A DNA stretch of 64,000 bases from NCBI RefSeq assembly GCF_021018895.1, contig NC_079371.1:12173501-12237500 (forward strand), in the 5' to 3' direction. This document shows, in pieces, positions 47,750 to 59,705 of the stretch. Position 1 is the stretch's first letter, and the number at the start of each line of letters is the position of its first letter. The translations under genes and the position numbers were made by a program. Under the pieces are notes generated by a model. The model worked only from the letters and a program-made list of their open reading frames with translations. It was not told the DNA's origin and did no database searches. This stretch comes from Seriola aureovittata. Its lineage: Eukaryota > Chordata > Actinopteri > Carangiformes > Carangidae.

Positions 47750-50700
47750 TTATTCCTCCATGATGAGGTTCTTCTTGGCTTTGTCCAATCTGTCCAGGAT
47801 TTCACTGTAGAGACCAGACATCTGTGTGTACACAAGACACAACTGTTTAAGTTAAAATGGTCTTGGCTACAATGATTGTTATATAACTTATTCTGCATAA
47901 AGCTCATGTGTTTCTTGGGCCAAAACCTTTGGCACATTTAGTAGCAGGATTAAACAAGCTCTAATATGCTCCAGTGCTACAACCACTTCTGTCTCCCTTA
48001 TCCCTCTCCCTTCCTCTCCACCAGGCTGGTACCTGTGTCTCATAGCTCTCTTTCAGGGATCCTAAGTGACAGACGAAGCTCATGGCGAGGCCACACCACT
48101 TCTCAGCCTCAGAATACTGAGCCAGGCTGTACAGCAATATCCCTGTGTTCCAAGCCCGAGTCAGCAACCACAGGGTCTCCATCTCTGGGAAGTCGTCCGG
48201 CTACAGAGAAGAGCAGGAAGATGTTCAAAAGGCCATTTAACGGAGGCCACCTGGGTGACTCACTTGAGCCAAGTGTATGGAACGAAATCGGTGTTTTTAG
48301 TGGGTAAAAGCCTGTGAGTAACATTACTAACTTTCATCCAATCATGTTTTACTGTATGTTAACCTTTACTAATGCTTAATGTTAATGTTTTTCTCAACAC
48401 TTTAATCTTGGGCTTTCAATTTGATCTAAAGAATTCCACAGCTTTTGAGTAATAACTCAATATGAAAGGGGAAATATGCACTGCCTCCAAAGCAGTGTAA
48501 TGTCTCAATAATTTGATGCCTCTTTCAGAGCTGCAGCTCACCGGCAGTGTGATGACTTGTACAGCACATTAACATTCAAATTGGCAGGAAGGGGGTGGTG
48601 AATGGAAGCATCTGCTAATTGAAGTGCGGCTGAAAGCCCATTGATAAAAAGAGGCTTCTAGAACAGCAGGCAGGCATGGGCTGGAAGAGAGGGGGTTAAT
48701 TATATAGCAGGCAGGCGGCAGTTCTGTTGGAGGGAACAGGAGGTGGGAGCCAAGGGATGGCGGTGTGTGATTGGCACTGACTCACTGCGGCTGCAATGAT
48801 GGACAGGGCCTCCTCATAGTAGTCCCACACCTCCTCGAGCACATGGGCCTCCACCTCTGACACACCACTTGGGAGGGACAGCTTGATCAGGCTGTGAACA
48901 CACTTGCTAAGATGGGGGCACAAAAACAGTCTCACAATCAAGAATCCTTTCATCCTAATAAGCACTTTGTGGAAATGGATCGCTAATGAAATGTCAAGGG
49001 TATTTTCATTCAGAGAAGTGACGGGTTTGCCTGCAGCAGGCCTGGTCAGCCTGTGGTTGTTTCTTGTGCAGAGAGAGAGCAACCCTCAAGGCCTTCTTGC
49101 ACAGCAGAGGGAAGTGGGCTGGAGGCTCCATGGCTAAGGCTACATATAGAAAAATAAAGATGTCAGCATACTGCAAATACTAGGATGTATGTTTCTTTAA
49201 TCATGCCAGGCCTCTTTTTTTTTACCTGCAATGATCTCTAGCACCTTCGTTTCAATGTTTTCAAGCTCCAGGACAGACTCCAGAACTGTCTCCACCTTGG
49301 GGTCATTCAGCTTTGCACGAGCTTCAAATTCATACAGCAGCAGCAGTGTGTCTGTGGGGTCCAACGGGAAGCTTCCTGTAAGTGCATGTTGAGAATACAT
49401 TTCTTAAGATCCATTTTCACTTACAAAAGATCTGAGGGTTATTTGCTTCCTTATAACCTATACTGTTTCTTTTTTTTTTTTTTTTTTAACTCAAGGTACC
49501 CGATGCTTTCAGGGTTTTCCAGATCTCCCAACAGATCTGAATGTGCTCCAGAGCCTGAGTGAGCTCCTCGGTCTGTGAACCAAACAGAAACACAAAACAA
49601 GCAAGATTCATCATTGCCATCTAGTGTTTGGTTCCTCTTCAAAGGATTAAAATCAGACACCTACGCCAGCACCAGTAATGTGGTTAGTCACCTCTCCTCT
49701 CCACTGGTCTTGGTAAATTTCCATCCATGTGAATAGAGAGGATGCTAAATGTAGGATATGGGCAGAGGGAGTGGGTGGCACACCTGGTCAGAGTGAGGAG
49801 ACTTCCTGCAGAGCTCCAAAGCGGCAGCAGCAGCCATTAGCAGACATGTCTTCTGGCCCATGAGCAGTGTGCGATCAGGAGGGCACAGCTGGGAGAGCTA
49901 CGGGGCACATTTGACAAAGAAACTAAGGCATGGAAGTATGGCATTATTGTAATTACAGTATTTAGATTTGGATTTTAGTAAACCAAAGATAAAATGGCTG
50001 GTTCAGAAAAGCAGAAAGACAGTGGCTTGTGATCTGAAGGTCAGTGGTTTTGAGCACAAGACAAACTGGAAAATATGTGATGGGAGAGAATTGGAAGACA
50101 TTCTCTCCTCATTCAACAACAATTTTTGAGGATTTTAGATGCTCTAAAATAAAGTAGTTCATCTCAGTTCCTCTGAAGCATCTGCTCATCAACAGCAGAA
50201 GCTTCTGTTTGTGTAGGGCTGTTTTCAGGCATGAATGCATGTATTTAAATGAAGTACGTGCACAACCTCTCATGGAGAAAAAGGAATTCTGATAAAGGTA
50301 AGGTCAGAAAGTCAGGACAGAGGTAAGTATCAGGATGGGACTATTGTGGTGACTCTTAAACTGATATGTTTATCTTTCTAAAGAAAATGTTAAATGCCTG
50401 TGTTATTGATCTACACCCACTTACTGTAGATATTGATTAATTCATCTGAGAAAGCAAATAAAGGGTACCTGCCTGGTAAGAGAGCACAAAGAAATCCCTC
50501 ATTCTGTCAGGACTGCTCTCGCACTGAAGAGCCGAGTTCCAAGCTGTAATAAGAACACACGCACAGACAAAATGAAGGTGCTCCAACATTTGAAGTGATA
50601 GCATACCGTGTCAGATTAAAGTGACAAGAAGAGAGAGTCTTGGTACCAATCTTCCTGAACCAGTTAGCTTCATCTGTGCGTTGCTCCACAGTCATGTGAG

Positions 50701-51502
50701 ACTGATGTGAAACTTTTTGCTGAGCTGCAGTGATGGCAAACAAAACATTTGCGGGATATGATGCACAGCTACAGATACTGTAGTTTCTTCCCAAAATGTC
50801 ATTTCACCTGTGTTGTCTATCTACTCACCCATTTTTAGATATGGCAGCAGGACATCCAGACTCACATTCCTTCATGGAGCGAAGGTAAGAGATGTAAATC
50901 GTTTTTTTATTTTATTAAAAGCAACATCAGTAATACTATATAATTGCATGTTATTAGGTACTTTTCCTTCCACTCACCTCATCTCATCACTTGATTTTTC
51001 TAATGTGGAGAGCACGAGTCGAACCAAACACCTAAAAAAAGATGAATGGAGAATGAATGGAGAAACTGGTGTTGACCTCCTTTCTTTCACCTACTAACTG
51101 TATTATACAGAGACACACTTTTAGAGGAGAAGCAATGGAATATAGGTCAGTGGATCATAGAGGTGTATGGAAAACTAACAGACTCGCTACAGTCTCTCAG
51201 CACATGAGCCATCATTACTAAATGTTGTCACTTTATGTGTGAAACTCAAGCATCACGTTTTGTTTACACAAATGCTGGCTTCATGCTCCTTACTATTTTA
51301 CTTTCATGTCAGAGATGATTTTTATAAAATACATGTAAATTTTGCTGCAGCTTAATTGTATTTTGTTATTAAACTCTCCAGTTGTATATTTAAAAAATAT
51401 TTCAGTTCTCACAGACCTGAGAGCAGTCAGAACCTGAGCTTCATCTTTGGAGTTTTCACACAAACTCTCCAGTGCCTTCATGGCAGTTTCCTGCTGTTCA
51501 TT
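47750..51502 (-). CDS. tex11: tex11 exons 19-30 and stop
   Basis: Exons: 51417-51502, 50978-51031, 50829-50869, 50647-50724, 50473-50543, 49784-49897, 49500-49572, 49226-49375, 49031-49139, 48786-48906, 48033-48200, 47750-47821. Matches include [105 protein letters not shown]. The introns after exons 23 and 27 start with GC; only those boundaries keep both frame and alignment to mammalian TEX11. Exon 19 ends at AG|GTCTGT although a better donor lies 4 nt further. Confidence 0.93.
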
Positions 51503-54500
51503 CTGTCACATGGGACAAACATCCTCATCATCATTAATGCTTCCGCCCGCCTGTCATGTTCATCACAATCATACAGTATACTAAAAATAGAATTCACATA
51601 CATTTTCTATTTATCTAGTCCTTACCCTTACAAATTGCTAATGTCTGGTCACTGCCCAGTACGTTTGCTGATAGTAGTTTGGGAAAGGGAATGTCCCCTA
51701 AATGTTAATCATAAATTATGAATACAAATATCACAATTAAGTGAAATTCTATTTGTACAGCCAGAATGAGTGCAATGACAAGGATATGATCCTTCATCGG
51801 CTACAAGTTGAGGCCCTATAACATCACAATACATTAAGACTGGGAAATGTGATAACAGTTCCACCAGACCTAACAAATTGTTTCACCATTAATTCCACAA
51901 ATTTGACGACTGGTGTACAGAATCAAGTATGATGAGTGCTACCTCCAAAGCAATCTGAGCAGCCAGACTGAGGAGATTGGATGCAGCATTTTCAGATACC
52001 AGCAGTCTGTCCTCACAGGCCACGGGACACTTGGACAGAAGTCCAATCATATTCACTGCATCTGCAGCTGGTACAAATAAACAGCCTCATCACCAAAGAT
52101 GCTTCAGATGTAGCAGTCACTAAACTGCAACACTACTACTATGCATGCCTTTACTGTATATGCTTTACAAATGTAATGTGTTGTGGATACCTTTCTTCAC
52201 ATTCTTCTCCTGTACGGCGATCTTGTAAACACTGAACTGAGTGAAAATGCTGTCAGGATCACATCTCTCTGCTTCTTTAATTGCCTCTTTGGCCTAGTGA
52301 AAACAGGTTTTCATATACAGTACATGCAAACATACTTCATATACATAAACTGTAAAAATGTGGCAGGACTGCTTGCCATTGCAGCTGTTGACATAGACAA
52401 ACTACCTGTTTCTATCAAGGACCACCAAATGCAGCCACTGGACAACATTTATTTCCCTGACTTGCTGCTGTGGCTCAAGTTGCCTCACCTTTTCCAGTTG
52501 CTTCAGCTGCAGGAAACAGGAAGCTCTGTTCCTCTGCAATTTGGCTAAGTTGGGCTCCATTTGACCTGCCTTAAAGAAACTCAGGGAGTAGTTATACCAC
52601 TGCAGAGCCTCAGAATAGTTCCTGGCCTGGACAGAAATATAAACATTAAGTTATACTTTATTTATCCCTGTGTGGAAATGAAGTCTCTGTATTAAACCTA
52701 TCCTAACTATTTTATTAGCAGTAGGCAGCCTCAATGAAGGGATCAGGGACTAACACTAGTTCTGAGGCCAGTGCCTTGTTCAAATGCAGTGTAGGAGTAT
52801 TCCTGACATGCATGTCTTTGTGTTTTAGGGAAACTATAGCACCAAAGGAAACCCACACACAGAAAAAACATGCAAACTCTAGTGTTAGGTGGGCCAACTA
52901 CATCCCACCAGGCTTCTTTCTAGGAGACACCAGTGCTAATCACTTAGCCACTATGCTGATAATTATACATATGTGTAGACAATATAATATGTTGTAATAA
53001 TGATAAACAAGGCTGTGTTTGGCATACCTCAAAGTGTTTCGAGGCCTTATCCCACAGCATGACATGTAAACTTGTCAGGGCCTGTGGAGTCAGCTGTTTT
53101 CCTGTATAGTGGCCTGTGTGGGTGTAGAAAATGGTAATAATACAGAGGCACAGCTAAAGTGCATTACTTGCATAAAATTCATCATGTTGTTTTTATTAAT
53201 ATCAGTCTTCTTCAAGAGATGGAATGAAAAAATAAATAAATAAAGTACCAGTGATAATGTCCTCTATCTTCTGTTTGCCCAACAACTCCTTGCCTCTCTG
53301 TAGCAGTAGCTCAATGTGCAAGACAAGAGCAGTTCCCAGGTCAGGGGACGACTCAAAGCGCTGACACACACGTTTTAAATACTCAAATGCCAGCACTTCT
53401 CTATGAAAATCAAAACAGATATCATTCAGAGTTGGCTAATATTTGTCTGGGCATGCCTACAAAGAAATGTGTATATGTGCCAAGAGAGAGCACTAGCAAA
53501 GATGCTGCAGTTTTTACCTGTCTTCAGACATGAGTAGTTTCACGGTGCCTAGACACACTTCAAGAGAAACCTCACACTGTAGCATCTCATTTAGTCCTGA
53601 AAACATATTTTGTGGTCTGCTTTTAAATGTGAATTTTAACTCCTGAAGTCACCCACAGCCACACATTAACACTCATTGTATAGACTTATTAGAGTATATA
53701 TAGATATTTCTGGAGGAATTAAACTCATGAGTGGCCAATTTTGAGTTTTTATGAATGCACTTTTTTCCAGTAGCTTCAAAGAATCAAACTAACAACATTT
53801 CATTCTTGAATGTGCTTCTCTAACCTCTAAGCCACTGATACCCCACTGCTGCCTATGTTAATCAAGTTCTGTATAAATAATTCAATGAGGTCTGGTAATA
53901 ACTAACCTCCTCTGATATGATCGTCTGAGGCTCCACATCTCAGGAGTATTCTGATCTTTAAGTACAGCCCAGAAGTGCTCACACATTCCTGTCAAATTTC
54001 ACAGCAATTAGGTACAGAGCATCTGAGCTTTCTTTTTAGTAGGTGCATGCTTCATAATGCAAATATATATACAGAATATTACAACATGAAAATTATTTCT
54101 TGTATCCTACCTTGTTGGCTAAGTTGACAGCATTAAGAGCTTTCTCCTGAAAGCTGTGACAGTCCCATTCTAAATAAACAGTAGCAAGGAGTCTCAAAAC
54201 CTTGGCCTATTGTGATGGAAATTGAAGATATTAAAAAAAACAACAAAAAAAACAATTTTAAATTGTATATACTGCTTGAACTTAACTTTGTACTGCGCTA
54301 TCCTACCTGGACTTCAGATCCAGGGGCGTATTTAACATTCATTTTCCCAATATCATAGCTTTGGCTGAAAAAAACAGAAATCAATCCAAAACCCTTTCCC
54401 ACTGCTTTCCTTGTCTGCACTTCTCTACTTGAATTAAACATCTTGATATTTACCTCAACCAAAAAGCACTCTCCTCAAACTTTCTCAGATTGTAAGTGTC

Positions 54501-54638
54501 TATTCCAAAGTTGTAGCACATAAGGGAGAGGTATGCAGTCTGCATTGAGGAAATATGTTCACAATTAACACACTTTCAATAACAATATGTATGAAAAGTA
54601 CAAAACAACAATATGTAGTGTTGTTATAGTGTTAGTTA

Positions 54639-54671
<33 letters not shown>

Positions 54672-57299
54672 TTTTGGCAGCCGCAGCAGCATGTCTTTAC
54701 AGCGCTGCATATAGGCCGCAGCCTCATGGTTATTCCCTTGACTTAAGGCCTGTAAAGTAGAAGAGACTTGAACTTCTTTTTGTCAGCAAACAATATAACG
54801 TTCCCTATTAGCACAGGATGAGATTTTCCCATCTCATTGTTTCTCAGTTCACATTTTAGCTGTCTCACACTTCACACTGCAAGTCTGTCAGAATAGCACT
54901 TCTTCAGCTGCCAAATATCACAAGAACAAATATTCACATTGAAGGTGTTGAGCATCACATGCGCCACAGCTCACCGACTCTGCCTGGCATGAGAGAATTC
55001 GAAGCAGATCCTTCTCCACATCCTCCTTGCATGAAGTGATGTCAGCTGCTCCATCACCTCTGCACGTTAGTTGGCTATACAGGGTCTCCACGCTCTAGGG
55101 ATATTGTATGTTGAGTAATTTGTGAAGACACCACATTTATGTTTGCTCAAAACTTTGTTAATAAACTTTGTTGAAACTGTTAATTTTTTTCTTGACCTTG
55201 ACAGCCAGTCTTAGGAAGTGATCTGCCATCTGAGAATTTTTGCAGTCCAGCCATGTTCTCCCTGTTTTGCTGGCCATCTGTAAAAATTAGACACTGACAA
55301 ACAGACCCTATCCCCCTGAAATACTGAGCACTCACGGAGGGTGCCTACAGTAAAGCTTACCAGGATCTGCTTGCGGATAATGCCCTCTGTTGGATTCTCA
55401 GGCTCACAGCAGTACAGCAGACTGCATGCGACATGACGCACTGTAAAGAAGGTGAGAGCATTTGAATGTGTCGTGAGATGACTGTGGCTATCCCTGCTTG
55501 CAATCCCAACATTGTTTCAACATTATAGATGATATGTCTGAGTATTTTCAAGTATCATACTCATCATTAAAAATAAATACTGTAAGTAGAGGTGTACCTT
55601 TGGCCTTCTGATTTTTACTCATAGTGGTGCCCACATTCTTGGTGACTGCCCAGTTCCACAGCTGGATGGCACACTCCTCAAACTGTAATATAAGTAAGAA
55701 ACAGAAGTATTCATGCAACTTAAAAATTCAGTCAACTTATTGGCCACATAAAGGTGATATAAAGCTATATTAGAAAAAACAATTGTTTACTTAGTAAATA
55801 GACCAAATGAAAAGTTGTTACAACATTCATGTAAATTATGGTAGAACCAGACCAAAAAGTTACACTATATCACTTTTCAAGAAAATAAAAGAAAGAATTG
55901 CCAGGGCGAAATATCTTTGTTAGCATTCAATACGGTGTTTTAGGTCCTGTATTACAAGACATAGCATAGATCCCTAGCCAGGACTGTGGGCTATAGTCAG
56001 ACTCACTCTCTCACACTTGTATCTACCTGTAGAGCTGGTATTTTGGGGAAATCCTCTAGGCCAGAGACTTCAGAGAAGAGCTTCTCTATCACCTCATCAT
56101 AATCTGTCTGCTGTTTCTGCAACAGGTTCTCTGTGAGACCTGCATATGCACAAAAGCAAATGCACATGTTAACAGTACATCAACAAAACAACAGAACATC
56201 CCATCTCCACAAGTGGTCAGTGATGTCTGACACAGTATATCACATATCACAATATCGTTTTTGCCCAGTTCCCTGATAGCAACCTTCATTTCACCATGGG
56301 AGACAAAATGAGAAATGTGTAACTCATCACTACCTTCTGGTTGGACTCAGAAAAGTAAACATACCACTTAACAGTACTGTCCAGTCAGCAACAAAAGCAC
56401 TATCCTACAAAGTATAGGTGGAGCAACAGTTAGCTAAAGTGAGTAGGAAAACACTCTTTCACACTATTACCTAGAAAGAAGTGTCTCAATAGTCAATTTC
56501 ACTTCTAATGTGTGTCTCATGGCAATTTTAAAATATTTATTGGTATAACATATATTAATAAATTGATATATGAATTTGTTAATGCTGACCATTAATTGAT
56601 TATTTAGTGTAGTTATTCGTTGTAACATCATGAAATGCATAACTTTTTTTCAGATCCCAAAGTATTCAACAATATAAAATAAATTGCACAACTCTTCAAA
56701 AGTTGAGAAGCTGTTACCAGTAAGTCATTAATATGTTTACCTAATAAATACATTATGTAATTGTTTTTCCTCGTTAATTAGCCAATTTTATGCCCAAAGA
56801 TTATATCAGGGTTATTTGAATGCACCCTCGTTGGATCAATTAAACCTTAATGTTATTACTACCCTGATGTTAAGGTAGGTAATGGTGTCAAAAGGCTTAG
56901 GCTTAGTTAGCCTGCCATAATAAGTTACTCTGTACTTCTGTATTACGATGTAAAGCAAATTCACTTTTATTAATTTTAGACTAAGCTCGGTAAAACATTA
57001 GGGTAAAATGCATAAATCATATATGGGTGGAAGTCTTGGGTCGCTATGGTAACCTTGCTAACTGCTAGGGACCTAGCTAGGATGGAAGTTGAGTTATGTT
57101 AGCTAACTTTATCAGGACATCGATTTGTTGCGTAAATTGTCTTAGTTGGACCGCAGTTTATCGCCTAAACTGTCTTAAACCAATACGTGGTATAACAAAT
57201 AGTGTTTACACAAAGTGACCGGGATAGTTACTCACATTTCACGGTTGAAACAAACAGCTCCATATTTTGGGTTTCAGCCAGGACAGGGTAGCTTGTCAT
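47750..57299 (-). CDS. tex11: Testis-expressed 11 (SPO22/ZIP4-like meiotic crossover factor)
   Basis: Nuclear TPR-like helical scaffold of the ZMM group, needed for crossover formation and synapsis in meiosis; loss of human TEX11 causes meiotic arrest. I resolved 30 exons. With exon 1 ending at 57243 they give 2799 nt, 932 residues, close to human TEX11 (about 940). Matches include [63 protein letters not shown] and [20 protein letters not shown]. The stop TAA is at 47750-47752. Two introns have GC donors, and the exon 1/exon 2 junction is ambiguous because the strongest donor gives an immediate stop. No other frame break is seen, so the gene looks functional. It is convergent with dlg3 and divergent from a small gene at 57323. 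Confidence 0.95.
51943..54749 (-). CDS. tex11: tex11 exons 8-18
   Basis: Exons: 54669-54749, 54454-54539, 54307-54364, 54111-54206, 53907-53988, 53518-53596, 53249-53400, 53028-53113, 52489-52626, 52191-52293, 51943-52067. All junctions keep frame. Family matches include [124 protein letters not shown] and [12 protein letters not shown]. These form the central TPR superhelix of SPO22/ZIP4 proteins. Exon 8 uses a weak donor (GAT|GTAAAA). Confidence 0.95.
52735..52965. repeat. Degenerate SINE-like repeat in tex11 intron
   Basis: Contains GACATGCATGTCTTTGTG, GAAACCCACACACAG, AACATGCAAACTCTAG and a tail like GCTAATCACTTAGCCACTATG. These are decayed versions of a widespread fish repeat whose usual motifs are AGGAAACCCACGC, AACATGCAAACTCC and GCTAACCACTGCGCCACCGTG. 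Confidence 0.6.
54975..57299 (-). CDS. tex11: tex11 exons 1-7
   Basis: Exons: 57243(or 57236)-57299, 56365-56404, 56027-56139, 55598-55682, 55361-55440, 55197-55277, 54975-55094. Exon 1 starts [17 protein letters not shown]. Exon 2 encodes [13 protein letters not shown]. Exon 3 encodes [20 protein letters not shown]. Exons 4-7 match mammalian TEX11 clearly: [39 protein letters not shown] and [12 protein letters not shown]. The region is the N-terminal helical repeats. The start was chosen as the only upstream ATG in frame with a splice donor. Confidence 0.85.
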
Positions 57300-57322
57300 G
57301 GTTTGATTGACAGTTTACACAA
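57300..57322. promoter_or_regulatory. Bidirectional start region of tex11 and small plus-strand gene
   Basis: Only 23 bp separate the tex11 start codon (minus) from the start codon of the small gene at 57323 (plus). Transcription of each must begin within or beyond the other's first exon, so the transcripts probably overlap at their 5' ends and share a promoter. The sequence includes TTTGATTGACAG and no clear TATA box. Shared control would fit co-expression in testis, but that is inference. Confidence 0.5.
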
Positions 57323-59120
57323 ATGCCCGCGAAATTCGTCCACAAAGGGACGAGCTCAAAGGTAACAAAATCAAAGTTTGGGTAAGTGTTAACTTTCAAA
57401 GACGTTATGTGTGTTCATATATTATTTTTTACAAAGAGACGAGCATTTAGTTATTAAAATACTTGGTTACAGTTATGTGAGACATTTATTTTACTATTAG
57501 CTAGCATTTAGTGATATTGATATGAACACTGATTGAACACTAATCACCGTGATGGTTACCATGGCATATTGATTTTCTTTTCCAAATTTCCCTTCACACA
57601 GGAAATTTTGACTGGTAAACAAAGCTGCAGAAAATAACGTAAATTGTGGGTGCATCAATGACATTTAGGTGTTAATTTAATATCAGTACATGCTTGCATG
57701 GTGGCACACCCATAGACTGTAACTGGAACAAAGCCATTATTAATGGTATTAGTTACAGCTGTGCTTAATTCTGTTAGAGCAAGTCAAACGTTATCAACAT
57801 TGAGATATTTTAGTTTCCTCTCTAAAAAGGGGAGCAAACCTCACTTTTAACATATTTAATTCAGTGCCAATCAAATAAAAACTGAAGGCCTAATTGTTCA
57901 TTTCTTATACAGCTCCTGGCTTGAAAACAGACAATTTGTAATATTGCCAACATGCAAAAATAGTTTTGTTAATATTGTGGATGATAAACCTTATTTTGTA
58001 CACAAACATTTATGCTATATTCCTTTCTTACAAATTACAGTATGAATGGGGCCCTCTAAATACTGACTACGGCCATTTCATCAACAGGGCAGGCAGTCAG
58101 ACCCCCTCCACTCCTCTGCTGAAGAAAGACTTTTCTACTGGTTCATTTACCCAAGAAGACGTTGCTGTTGAAGCAAAAGGAAGAGTGCATGCTGTGAGTG
58201 TAGAACCAGTTAGTCCCCCATAGTGTGTTTTGAACACCAGATTCTAAAATAAAACACTTGAAATCCACCCCTCTCAGCTAGCAACTTCCAGCTATTGTTC
58301 ATCTGGAGACTTATCTGCTGCCCTCTTGGCCCAGAGGGAATGTCTCCCTTACTGACGACTTAAATTGTGAACACACGCTAAGACATTGTTGAAGTAGACA
58401 AGGCAGTTTCTTGCAAACCTAAATTCTTTCTTGTGCATTTAGTGCGTTACTGACGTTTTAAGGTTTATAGCGTCTCATCTTTACCAGTGTTTCATTATTA
58501 AGACTTGATAGCCCGTGCCTTGCAGCCATTTTCTTAAGACTATTACTGTTTGAGAGTCTTGTCAGAGTTATGCCTTATAGGGTTGATTCCGAAGTCTACA
58601 AAGGGAGAGGGGTGAATTTACTGTTTCTTCACCACTAGATCACAAGACTGAGTGTCCACAGTCTCACTGAAGCTTAGAAACAAAGTAATCCAACAGACAA
58701 ACTTATTATGACCCCTTTTTTGGAATTAACCAAGCAGAAGAGAGCTAAGTTTTTGTTTGCTCTTTCTAGCCACTAGGCATGAACATTACTTAATGATTTC
58801 CTTGAGTGGTTTCAAGAAAAAAACTCAAAAACTGTATAGTTCAAACTATACTGAAAACATTGAACTAAAATGCTGATAAGTGTGCAGGAAATCTTTGAAT
58901 TCTTAAGTTGTGACTGTGCTGTCTCAGAATCACAGAGAGCAAAAGTACTCCCATGACTGGGATGTTATAAATTGTTTCCCAGGTTCTCATGCCATGTCGC
59001 TGTTTTCCTGGTACAGTGATGGAAGAGTGCTGCTCATTGCATTTCACCACCGCTGGTCCTCATCCGCAGTGCACCACCACTCCCGATCCAGTCCCCAAAA
59101 TGGTGGCTTCTCAATCCTAA
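57323..59120 (+). CDS. Unrecognised small protein, head to head with tex11
   Basis: Modelled exons: 57323-57381 (MPAKFVHKGTSSKVTKSKF, phase 2, donor GTAAGT), 57912-57936 (25-nt microexon, SWLENRQF, donor GTAATA), 58041-58193 (YEWGPLNTDYGHFINRAG, then TPSTPLLKKDFSTGSFTQED; donor GTGAGT) and 58983-59120 (VLMPCRCFPGTVMEECCSLH to TAA). Joined, they give an intact frame of about 124 residues. The N-terminus is basic and the C-terminal exon is cysteine-rich (CRC, ECC, QC). No signal peptide or membrane segment is visible. I do not recognise the family. The first and third exons have strong splice sites; the microexon is needed only to reconcile phase and is the weakest part. An alternative 3' end follows exon 3: read-through gives VSVEPVSPP and stop, then AATAAA. 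Confidence 0.5.
58247..58252 (+). terminator. Intronic poly(A) signal after exon 3 of small gene
   Basis: AATAAA in CTAAAATAAAACAC, about 30 bases after the stop of the exon 3 read-through frame (TAG ending at 58223). It could produce a shorter isoform ending VSVEPVSPP. Confidence 0.35.
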
Positions 59121-59318
59121 CGTGGGCGGAAAGGTGAGGGGCAGGATGTTCTTATTTACAGTGCCTGCTACTATGACCTACAGCAGCAAAGTAATTGTTG
59201 TGGTGATAAAAAAAAAACAGTCTGCAGTACATCCACACACTGCAGGGTACTGCCAGACAAAAGAGAATTATTTACATTGATATAAAAAGCAGTGTATCCT
59301 GTTTCTGAAGTTAAAAAT

Positions 59319-59324
59319 AAATCC
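59319..59324 (+). terminator. Possible poly(A) signal of small gene
   Basis: AATAAA about 200 bases downstream of the stop codon of the modelled terminal exon (TAA at 59118-59120). Confidence 0.35.
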
Positions 59325-59705
59325 AGCAAATATTTATTCTAAAGACTCAGGCAGATAGATTCAGTCTGATATGATGATTGTTTACTTTTTACTCCTTTTC
59401 CTCTTGAGACAAGATTACTGCAGTTACCTTTAACCTTAGATACACATTAGATTGATTTGATCAAAGGAAGGGTTACACACAAAGATGATGCACTTTATAA
59501 TTTGACTCAAAATTTACATTTAGAAACATTCACTAACCACAAATCAGTGAGGTAATTTTGATATTAACCAGCCTTGCTACAGTGCTGTAATACATATGTG
59601 AGTGGAGTTTTCCACTAGAAGTAAATATACAAATTAATGTGATTTCTATTGCATACTTTCATATTTAATGGTTTTACTGTAACATTCCTGCACCGTTTCT
59701 AGTAG

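Noticed and set aside
56440..57235. A missing tex11 exon between exons 1 and 2
   Set aside because: I searched this intron for an exon that would fix the phase conflict and found none I could support; left as an open question.
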